Shown: positions 54,112 to 61,560 of the stretch, one piece after another
Layout: each line of letters begins with the position of its first letter
Numbering within the stretch: the stretch's first letter is position 1
Source of the DNA: Halosimplex litoreum
Lineage (GTDB): Archaea; Halobacteriota; Halobacteria; Halobacteriales; Haloarculaceae
Assembly: GCF_016065055.1 (NCBI RefSeq)
Contig: NZ_CP065856.1
Location: 558,001 to 622,000 of the forward strand
DNA: 64,000 nt
Direction of reading: 5' to 3'
The notes under the pieces: model-generated
Seen by the model: the letters and a program-made list of their open reading frames with translations, nothing else
The model's database searches: none
What the model was told of the DNA's origin: nothing
Made by a program: the position numbers and the translations under genes

Positions 54112-56385
54112 TCAGCTCGCGGCGTACGCTTCGGCGACGGCTCCCAGACCCCTGATCGAGAGGTCGCCGCCCGCGTACGCCTCCGCTGCCGCCCCGAGCT
54201 CGGTGATCCCGACCAATCCGTCCTCGTTCGTGTCGAACTCGGCGGCCACGCTACCGGCCTCGTAGACCGCGCCCTGGGGCAGCCCCGCCTCCGTCACCGT
54301 CACGGTCGCGGTGGCGTTCCCGTATCCCGCGGCCGATACCGTCAGCGGGTAGGTCCCGGCGGACGCCCGGACCGATACCGTCGCGTTCCCCTCGGACCCG
54401 GTCGTCTCCGTCACGCCGAGTGCCGCCGACGTGACCGACGCATCCGCCACGGGGGATCCGCTCCCGTCGGTCACCGTGACCGTGACGTTCGCGGAACTGT
54501 TGGCCGCGACCGTCGAGGGCGACAGCGAGACCGAGAGCAGGTCCGGCGCTGCCGGCTCGACGGTCAGCGTCGTGTTCGCGCTGGCGGTGCCGCGCGCGCT
54601 GTCCCGAACGGAAGCCGTCACCCGAACCGAGGCGTTCCGGTCGACCACCGGCGAGCGAAGCGAGAGCGCAACCGAGACCGTCCCGTTCAGGTCGGCGGTC
54701 GGCGAGATCTCGAACAGCACCCGGTTGTTCGAACCGCCGTCGGCGTCGGTCAACTCCGGACTCCCGGTGACGGCGACCGCGTTCCCGTCGGCGTCGGTGA
54801 CGGAAGCGTTCAGGCCCTCCGCGACGACGCCCACGTCGGTCGGGAGCGTCACCGAGACCGTGTCCGTGTTCCCGTCACCGCTGACCTCCCCGACCTCGAA
54901 CGACACCGTCCCGTCGACCGTCTCGTTCGCCGAAACGGTGGCCGGCGATATCGACAGGTTCCCGACGGTCACGGGCGGCGTGGACTCCGCGGTCGAGGTC
55001 GCGTACACGCTGGAGAGGTCCGACGGGATCGACGGCGCATCCCGGGTCCCTGTGAAGCGGTCGAGCGAATCGCCCACCGACGCGTTGGTCACGGCGACGA
55101 CCTCCTCCCTGAACGTCGCGTAGGAGACACTGGCGTTGTCGACCGTGTTGATCCGGCGAAACACCGTTTCCAGCGTGGCGTTGCCCCCGAACCCGCGTAT
55201 CGTGGCGTCGAGCGAGCCCAGCACGCGCCGTCCCTTGTAGTAGTTTTTCAGCTGTGTGGTGTCCACGCCGTCCCGGAGGACGCTGTCGGCGTACCGCGTG
55301 GTCTCGTCGTCGAGATACGACCGGAAGCCCGCCTCGCTCAGATAGCCCGCCCGCCAGGCGTAGTACCCGCCGTAGTAGTCCGCCGACCCCTCGGTGAACC
55401 AGTCGAGGTCGGAGTCGACGTCCTCCGGCAACCTGTCCCCGTCGAGCCACGCCTGACGGGTGTGAATGTACTCGTGTGCGACCGTCTCGGCGAATCGCGA
55501 CGTGGACGCGCCCACCCAGAACGCTCCGCCACCGCCCCGACCCCCGGGTCGGATCGGCTCGGGGAGCAGGAACGCCGTCACGTCGGGGTCCCTGTCACCG
55601 ATAGCCAGCTTCCCGGAGACGTTCGCCACGTATCCCGCGGTCGTCGACGCCGACAGCGGCGGCGCGGCGTCCGCCCCCTCGACGACCGTCACCGTCTGGT
55701 TGGTTCCGGCCGCCTGCGAAGTCCCGTGCTCGCCGAGGAACATCCGACCGTCGGCGCCGTATCCCGACCGGACCGCTTCGTAGGTCGTGTCTATCGACGG
55801 GTCGTCACCGAAGGTCAAATACCCAAGCCCGTTCGTGAGTTGCTGACCGTCGATGAACGCCCAGTCGTCGGTCTCCACCGTATCGTATCCGCCCGAAGCA
55901 GTCACGTTCGTCGCGACGGTGTAGACGAGTCGCCCCGTCGTGCGTTCGCCGTACGACGACCTGAGTTCCCATCGCCCCTGTTCCGTGTCGTAGGTGAAGT
56001 TCTCGGACGAGGTGACCTCGTACTCGACCGGGAGGCGACTGACCGTGGGGTATAGTTCTACAACGTCGCCGGGGAGCGTCGCCTCGTAGGTGACCGTCAC
56101 CTCTCCCGGGACGCTCGGCGTCCGATTCACCTCGAATCGTTGTCGGATCGTGGGCGCCGCGTCGGTCCGCGCGCGGTCGGAACCCATCTCGACGTAGCTG
56201 ACCGTCGAGTTGTTCGCGGCCCCGACGGTCGCGGGAGCACCACCGATCAGATCGGTCGGCCCGGACGAGTCGACGGTCCCAACCGCGGCCGCGGCCCCCG
56301 GCGAGACCAGGCTCGCGAGCACGGCGAGAGCGACGAGAACGAGCGCCGTTCGACCCGGCGAGCAGACAGACCGGAGTGTATCCAT
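54112..56385 (-). CDS. secreted HExxH metallopeptidase with dockerin-like tail
   Basis: The 757-residue product has a signal peptide (about 1-34), a beta-rich N-terminal domain and a peptidase domain with His304-Glu-Tyr-Ile-His308 and Glu332 (WFTEGSADYY), an M1/M61-like gluzincin site. A beta domain shared with the giant glycoprotein follows (about 450-575), then a carboxypeptidase-regulatory-like domain and the 56-residue C-terminal module with loop DTNEDGLVGITE. A TATA-like AACTTACT is at 56411-56418. No anchor is present. Confidence 0.88.
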   Translation of the reverse strand: MDTLRSVCSPGRTALVLVALAVLASLVSPGAAAAVGTVDSSGPTDLIGGAPATVGAANNSTVSYVEMGSDRARTDAAPTIRQRFEVNRTPSVPGEVTVTYEATLPGDVVELYPTVSRLPVEYEVTSSENFTYDTEQGRWELRSSYGERTTGRLVYTVATNVTASGGYDTVETDDWAFIDGQQLTNGLGYLTFGDDPSIDTTYEAVRSGYGADGRMFLGEHGTSQAAGTNQTVTVVEGADAAPPLSASTTAGYVANVSGKLAIGDRDPDVTAFLLPEPIRPGGRGGGGAFWVGASTSRFAETVAHEYIHTRQAWLDGDRLPEDVDSDLDWFTEGSADYYGGYYAWRAGYLSEAGFRSYLDDETTRYADSVLRDGVDTTQLKNYYKGRRVLGSLDATIRGFGGNATLETVFRRINTVDNASVSYATFREEVVAVTNASVGDSLDRFTGTRDAPSIPSDLSSVYATSTAESTPPVTVGNLSISPATVSANETVDGTVSFEVGEVSGDGNTDTVSVTLPTDVGVVAEGLNASVTDADGNAVAVTGSPELTDADGGSNNRVLFEISPTADLNGTVSVALSLRSPVVDRNASVRVTASVRDSARGTASANTTLTVEPAAPDLLSVSLSPSTVAANSSANVTVTVTDGSGSPVADASVTSAALGVTETTGSEGNATVSVRASAGTYPLTVSAAGYGNATATVTVTEAGLPQGAVYEAGSVAAEFDTNEDGLVGITELGAAAEAYAGGDLSIRGLGAVAEAYAAS

Positions 56386-56410
56386 GCCCTGGGATCCGGG
56401 TCCACCCGTA

Positions 56411-56418
56411 AGTAAGTT
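56411..56418 (-). promoter_or_regulatory. TATA-like element of the 757-residue peptidase gene
   Basis: AACTTACT on the minus strand lies 26-33 nt before the ATG at 56385. Confidence 0.5.
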
Positions 56419-56511
56419 TCCGCTACCGTGGGGATCACGCGGTAACGAGTGGTTACTCCGGTGACGGGTCGGATCCGAGAAGCGGGGGTCGGCCCGCCGC
56501 GAGCCGGGTCG

Positions 56512-59235
56512 TCAGCTCGCCGCGAAGGCGTCTGCGACCGTGGCGAGGTCGGCGATCGAGAGGTCGCCCGCCGCGTACGCGTTGGCGGCGTCCGACAGCT
56601 CGGTGATGCTGATCCGACCGTCTCGGTCGTTGTCGTCGAACTCGGCCGCAGCGGTTCCCGGGGAGTAGACTGCCCCGGGCGGAACCGTCGCGTTACTGTC
56701 GACTGTCGCTTCGACGTTCAGAACCGAATACTCCTTCGCGCCGCCGGTCACGTCGCGTAGCTGTGCGGTGTACTCGCTGTCGTAGTACTCCCCGTAGACC
56801 TGCGCGGTCCCGGAGTCGACCGTCGCCTCCCAGTCGGACCGGTCGAACGTGACCGTCAGCGTCGACCCGTCGTAACTCACGCCGGTCGCGTTGACCCGAC
56901 CGGCACTGGCGTTTCGCAGATAGAACTCGTCGGTGACGTCGACGGTCGCCGACGGGGCCTGGGCCGTGACGGTGACCGTCCCGTCGGCGGTCGTCACGTC
57001 CGACGTGTCGACGATCCGGTCGACCATCCGCATGTTACCCTGGACGACGGGGTCGACCATCTCGCGTTCGACCGTCCCCGTCTCGTCGAGCCACTCGATG
57101 ACCGCCTGGGCCATCGTGGCGTTGTACTCGTGGGTCCACATCGACTCGCTCATCGGGTAGTCCGAGGCCCCGGTTCCGATGTAGCTGTTCGTCGCGAGTG
57201 TGTACGTGGCGTCCCTATCCAGCGGTTCACCGTCCACGTGGACGTCTTCGAGTCGTCCGAAGCCCTCGTCCAGAGCCGTGTCTGGGATGTCGGTCTCGTT
57301 GTGGGGGACCCACTCGAACGTCGTGCCGCTGGACTGCAGCCCGATGCTCGGGCCACCGTCGTTCTGGTAGACGAACATCTGACTCTCCAGGATCGCGTAC
57401 AGCTCCTGGCCGGTCACGTTCATCGTGACCACCTGGTTCCCGAACGACAGCGTCGACCGAATGTGACTGGCCGTGATGTTCGGGCCGTAGGTCGCCGACC
57501 CGCGGATGCCGCCCGAGTTCGTCAGCGCCACGTCCGCGTCGGTGTAGTTGCGGACCCCCTCGGCGATGGCGTTCCCCATCGCGGTCTCGTCGGTGTAGGG
57601 GTCGACCGCCGTCGAAAGCGGGATCTCCGTCTGCGCGATAACGGCGTCGAGCCCGTATTCGGCGCGGACGCCGTCGATGTACTGCGCCCACGTGCTGTTC
57701 CGTGAAAGATCGTCGGTAACGTCGTAGGTCTGGCCACCGACGGGGGTCACCGAGCCGTTCCGGACGGTCAGCTTGAGCTCTGCGACGCCCTGTGCGCCGC
57801 CCGGCGGGTGGGTTACGACCGCGCCGCCGACGACCTCGGGTTCGAACGATCCGTCGCGGTCGCCCGTGACGATCGCGTCGACGTACTGCGTGTCGTTCGC
57901 GAGGTCGCGAGCGAGTTCGTTGCCGATCGGCGCCAGCGCGACGACCACGTCTACGTTCGCCTCGGTTTTCAAGTAGCTGGCCTCGCGCTGTGCGGCCGCG
58001 GTGTAGTTCTCGACCGCGTACCCGTTACGGCTCAGGACGTTGCCGGCCTTGCTGTCGATCGCGCCGTCGGCGACCGAGACGATCCCGATCCGCTGGTCGC
58101 CCCGCTGGACGACTGTGTGATTCTCCGTGCCCGGGAGCTCCTGGCTGGCGCTTCGGACGTTCGCGTTGACCCAGGGGAACGCGGAGCCGTTCGACGCCGC
58201 CTCGAAGATCGAGAAATCCCCGGTCTCGGCGGACTCGTCGTAGTCCAGTTCGTGGTTCTGCACCGCCTCCGCGGCGGGGTCGATGATGTTGAGCGCGCGG
58301 ATCGGCGGTTCCCAGCCTGGCGAGACCCGTCCCCGCAACGCGTGGGGGCTGATCTCGTCGCCGTTGCCCACGACTGCGACGGGACCGCCCACGGCCGCGC
58401 GACGGTCGTTGACGAGGGAGATGAACCGCCCCATCGTCCCGTCACCGGCCGCTTCCGAGCCGATATCGGTGTACGCCAGCACCGTCACCGTGGTACCGGT
58501 AGCCGCCGACTCGACTGCCTTCGGCTGGATCTTGTACGCACCGAACGTGTAGCTCAGCGGGCCGACGATGCTCTCGAACTGCTCGTCCGCACGTGCGGGC
58601 ACCGTGTCGGTGCCCGTCTGTACGTCGTCGATAGCGAGCGTCCCGCTGCCGTCGTCGACGCTCCATTCGCCGTCGCTGTCGGGCGGTGACGTCGTGGTGG
58701 CGTCGGTCACTTCGACGAGGACGCCCTCGTAGGCTTCCCTACTCGCGTTTCCGGTAGCGAGCGTCACCGGTTCGGGAACGGCTGTCGTCCCCGTGACGGT
58801 CGCCGATACGGCCCCCGAGGCCTGGACCTCCGTGAGACCGTAGTACTCCGTAATCGGTGCCGTGATCTCGACCCTATCCCCGACCGAGACGGAAACGGAT
58901 CCGCCCGTGTAGACGTACACTCCGGAGTAGGCGCCGGTCCCGTTCTGGATGTAGTACCCGTCGCCGTCGTCCCGCACTGCCGTCACGACGCCGCTGGTAG
59001 TGACGGTTTCGCCAGCGTACGGCGAGACGTCGGTCGACTCGTTCGGTGGTTCCTGTATCTCTCGGATCGATACCTGTGGCGCGTCGGACGACTGATTCGC
59101 GAGCGAGTCGCTCGCCGTAGTCGCCACGTCGGCACCGGACTCGTCTGCATCGGGTGCCGTCACGGCCAGTGCGGGTGTGGCTCCGGCCAGCATCGCACTC
59201 GCGGTGACGAGTAACACGACCAGTGTTCGTCGCAT
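56512..59235 (-). CDS. secreted 5'-nucleotidase/metallophosphatase with OB domain and dockerin-like tail
   Basis: The 907-residue product has a signal peptide (about 1-25) and an OB-fold domain of the type found before secreted nucleases (SPYAGETVTTSGVVTAV, YYIQNGTGAYSGVYVY; about 55-190). The metallophosphatase/5'-nucleotidase follows (VGNGDEISP, NHELDYDE, ALTNSGGIRG, LATNSYIGTGASDYP; about 230-780). The usual first D-x-H motif reads TDIGS, so one metal ligand may be missing. A beta domain and the C-terminal module with loop DNDRDGRISITE end the protein. It likely scavenges phosphate or nucleosides at the surface. Promoter candidate at 59260-59267. Confidence 0.88.
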   Translation of the reverse strand: MRRTLVVLLVTASAMLAGATPALAVTAPDADESGADVATTASDSLANQSSDAPQVSIREIQEPPNESTDVSPYAGETVTTSGVVTAVRDDGDGYYIQNGTGAYSGVYVYTGGSVSVSVGDRVEITAPITEYYGLTEVQASGAVSATVTGTTAVPEPVTLATGNASREAYEGVLVEVTDATTTSPPDSDGEWSVDDGSGTLAIDDVQTGTDTVPARADEQFESIVGPLSYTFGAYKIQPKAVESAATGTTVTVLAYTDIGSEAAGDGTMGRFISLVNDRRAAVGGPVAVVGNGDEISPHALRGRVSPGWEPPIRALNIIDPAAEAVQNHELDYDESAETGDFSIFEAASNGSAFPWVNANVRSASQELPGTENHTVVQRGDQRIGIVSVADGAIDSKAGNVLSRNGYAVENYTAAAQREASYLKTEANVDVVVALAPIGNELARDLANDTQYVDAIVTGDRDGSFEPEVVGGAVVTHPPGGAQGVAELKLTVRNGSVTPVGGQTYDVTDDLSRNSTWAQYIDGVRAEYGLDAVIAQTEIPLSTAVDPYTDETAMGNAIAEGVRNYTDADVALTNSGGIRGSATYGPNITASHIRSTLSFGNQVVTMNVTGQELYAILESQMFVYQNDGGPSIGLQSSGTTFEWVPHNETDIPDTALDEGFGRLEDVHVDGEPLDRDATYTLATNSYIGTGASDYPMSESMWTHEYNATMAQAVIEWLDETGTVEREMVDPVVQGNMRMVDRIVDTSDVTTADGTVTVTAQAPSATVDVTDEFYLRNASAGRVNATGVSYDGSTLTVTFDRSDWEATVDSGTAQVYGEYYDSEYTAQLRDVTGGAKEYSVLNVEATVDSNATVPPGAVYSPGTAAAEFDDNDRDGRISITELSDAANAYAAGDLSIADLATVADAFAAS

Positions 59236-59481
59236 GCACCCGATCGTTGGATAGGAGTGGTTTAACTCGCGCTAAGAGGTGTGTATTCGGCTATAAAACG
59301 GTGGTAATCGATATATATCACGCTGGGAGCGCTCTCCACCGCTGCGGAACACCGGGTCGATTGCTCCGCCCGCCGCCCGGGTATCGGCCCAAGCGTGTGA
59401 GCGAACCAGCGACCCGCAGGGGGTCGAGGGACGGGGACTACCCGCTCGACAGTTCGTACGGAGGAGACGCTCTCACTTCGA
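59236..59481. other. intergenic region of the array
   Basis: No gene. Contains the promoter of the nucleotidase gene and AT-rich sequence at 59283-59320. Confidence 0.45.
59260..59267 (-). promoter_or_regulatory. TATA box of the nucleotidase gene
   Basis: AGTTAAAC on the minus strand lies 25-32 nt before the ATG at 59235. Confidence 0.6.
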
Positions 59482-61419
59482 TCAGCTCGCCGCGTAGGCT
59501 TCGGCGACGTCACCGAGCCCAGTGATGTCGAGGTCGCCGCTCGCGTACGTTTCCGCGGCGGTTCCGAGTTCCCCGATCCCGATCCGTCCGTCTAGATCCG
59601 CGTCGAACTCCGCAGCGGCACTCCCCACGGAATACACCGCGTCCGAGGGGATCCGACTGCTCGACTCGACGGTCAGCGTCGCCGAGGCGTCGGCGTACCC
59701 GTCCGCGGAGACGCTCACCGGGTAGTCGCCGGCGCTGGGCGCCTCGACCGACAACGTCGCGACGCCGCTGGCGTTGGTCGTGTCCGACAGCACGAGGTCC
59801 GAAATCGAAACCGTCGCGCCCTCGATCGGGTCACCCGTCGCGGCGTCGGTCACGGTCACGGCCACGTCGCTCGACTGGCCCGCCGTGACGTTGTCCGTCG
59901 AGAGCGACACGTCGAGGCTCCCGAGCGGCTCGTAGGTTCGATTCGTCTGGAGCCGGTACTCCGTCGTCGTGAACTCGTGGTCACCAGTCACCTCGACGTA
60001 GTGGATCCCGCTCGCAGACGCCTGGTACGTCACCGCCTGACTGTTCCCCGCCGAGATGTACGAGTCGGAAGCGACCTCCGACTGGTCCGGACCGTAGACG
60101 CGGAGCTGCGAGGTCTGGTCCTGTGGCGTCAGCGCGACGCGGAGTCCTTCGCCCTGGTCGAGTCGAACCTTGAAGAAGTCGGACTCGCCGCCCCAGAGCT
60201 TCCCGTCGTTGAACTCCTGGGTCAGCCCGGCGGCCGACTCGAAGTCGCCGTTCGGCGCGAAGTCGTCGTTCTCCGACGGCGCCACTACTTCGGTGTTCAG
60301 TCGGTACTCCGTCGTCGTCTGCCGGTAGTCACCACGGACTTCGACGTAGTACGTCCCGGTAGAGGGGAGCGCAGTCGTCAACCGAGCGGTGCCGCCGTCG
60401 CCGGCGCCGCCGAGGGTCAGTTGCTGTCTGTTCGGACCGTAGATGTAGTATTCGAGGTCCTGGCTCTCGGGGGTCAACCGCACGTCCAGCACGTCCGTGT
60501 CGTTGGCCTGGAGTTCGTAAAAGTCGCTCTCACCGCCCCAGACCTTCGCGTCGGTAAAGCCCTCCGACAGCGACGCCGCCGTGTCGAACTCCCCGTTCGG
60601 CTCGAACTCGTCGTTCTCCGACGGCGTCACGACCTCCGTGTTCAGCGTGTAGTTCGTCGTCGTCTGCAAGTCGTTTCCGGACACCTCCACGTAGTACGTT
60701 CCGTCGGACGACAGGTCGTCCGTGAGCCGAGCGGTCTCGCCCTCGTAGACGAGCCCATCCCCGACCATCTCCTCGCGGTTCGAGTCGTAGATTCGGACCT
60801 CCAGATCTCCGCTCTGGGGCGTCAGCCGCACGTCCAGCACGTCCGTGCCGTTGGCCTGGAGCTGGTAGAAGTCCGTTTCACCGCCCCAGATCTTCGCGTT
60901 GGTGAACCCCTCCGACAGCGTCGCCGCCGTATCGAACTCCTCGTTCGGGGCGAAATCGTCGTTCTCCGACGGCGCCACCACGTCGACATCGAGCGTGTAG
61001 TCCGTCGTCGTCTCCGAGTGGTCCCCGGACACTTCCAGGTAGTACGTTCCATCGGACGGCAACGCGGTCGTTAGCCGATCGGTCTCACCCTCGTAGACGA
61101 GCCCGTCCCGAACCATCTCCTCGCGGTTCGAGTCGTAGATTCGGAACTCCAGGTCTCCGCTCACGGGCGTCAACCGCACGTCCAGCACGTCCGTGTCGGT
61201 CAGATCGAGTTTGAAGAAGTCGCTCGACCCCGCCTCGATCTGCGGGCTGTACTCTCCCTCCTCGATCGAGGCCGCCGAATCGAACGAGTCGTTCGGTTCG
61301 AACGGATCGTCAGTCGCCACGTTTGATCCCGCGACCGCCGGTGCAACCCACGCCGTCGACGCGCCCCCCAACATCAGGACTGTCAAGAAGAGCGCGCGAT
61401 ACCATTTCGTCGACATCAT
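59482..61419 (-). CDS. secreted four-PPC-domain protein with dockerin-like tail
   Basis: The 645-residue product has a signal peptide (about 1-30) and four tandem pre-peptidase C-terminal (PPC)-type beta domains, each opening with a (D/E)-F-PN-x-FD-AA motif and closing with GTYYVEVSGD-like strands (about 35-500). A carboxypeptidase-regulatory-like domain follows (about 500-588), then the 56-residue module with loop DADLDGRIGIGE. The last 150 residues are nearly identical to those of the next gene. No catalytic domain is seen, so it may be an adhesin or spacer. Promoter at 61439-61446. Confidence 0.88.
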   Translation of the reverse strand: MMSTKWYRALFLTVLMLGGASTAWVAPAVAGSNVATDDPFEPNDSFDSAASIEEGEYSPQIEAGSSDFFKLDLTDTDVLDVRLTPVSGDLEFRIYDSNREEMVRDGLVYEGETDRLTTALPSDGTYYLEVSGDHSETTTDYTLDVDVVAPSENDDFAPNEEFDTAATLSEGFTNAKIWGGETDFYQLQANGTDVLDVRLTPQSGDLEVRIYDSNREEMVGDGLVYEGETARLTDDLSSDGTYYVEVSGNDLQTTTNYTLNTEVVTPSENDEFEPNGEFDTAASLSEGFTDAKVWGGESDFYELQANDTDVLDVRLTPESQDLEYYIYGPNRQQLTLGGAGDGGTARLTTALPSTGTYYVEVRGDYRQTTTEYRLNTEVVAPSENDDFAPNGDFESAAGLTQEFNDGKLWGGESDFFKVRLDQGEGLRVALTPQDQTSQLRVYGPDQSEVASDSYISAGNSQAVTYQASASGIHYVEVTGDHEFTTTEYRLQTNRTYEPLGSLDVSLSTDNVTAGQSSDVAVTVTDAATGDPIEGATVSISDLVLSDTTNASGVATLSVEAPSAGDYPVSVSADGYADASATLTVESSSRIPSDAVYSVGSAAAEFDADLDGRIGIGELGTAAETYASGDLDITGLGDVAEAYAAS

Positions 61420-61438
61420 AGGCGGTGGTGAGCGCCTG

Positions 61439-61446
61439 TTATTAAA
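61439..61446 (-). promoter_or_regulatory. TATA box of the four-PPC gene
   Basis: TTTAATAA on the minus strand lies 20-27 nt before the ATG at 61419, consistent with a leaderless transcript. Confidence 0.6.
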
Positions 61447-61560
61447 TTGTTTTGAATTGGAATGTATGCTGTGGAGAAAGGAAACCGCAAAACGGCCGAT
61501 GTCGCTCCCGGATCCGAGCGGGAGCGAACTACCGACCGACGAGCCTACACCCGGATCCGA

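Noticed and set aside
54100-56055. 651-codon plus-strand open frame opposite the 757-residue peptidase
   Set aside because: Shadow composition. The true gene has HEYIH and the shared tail.
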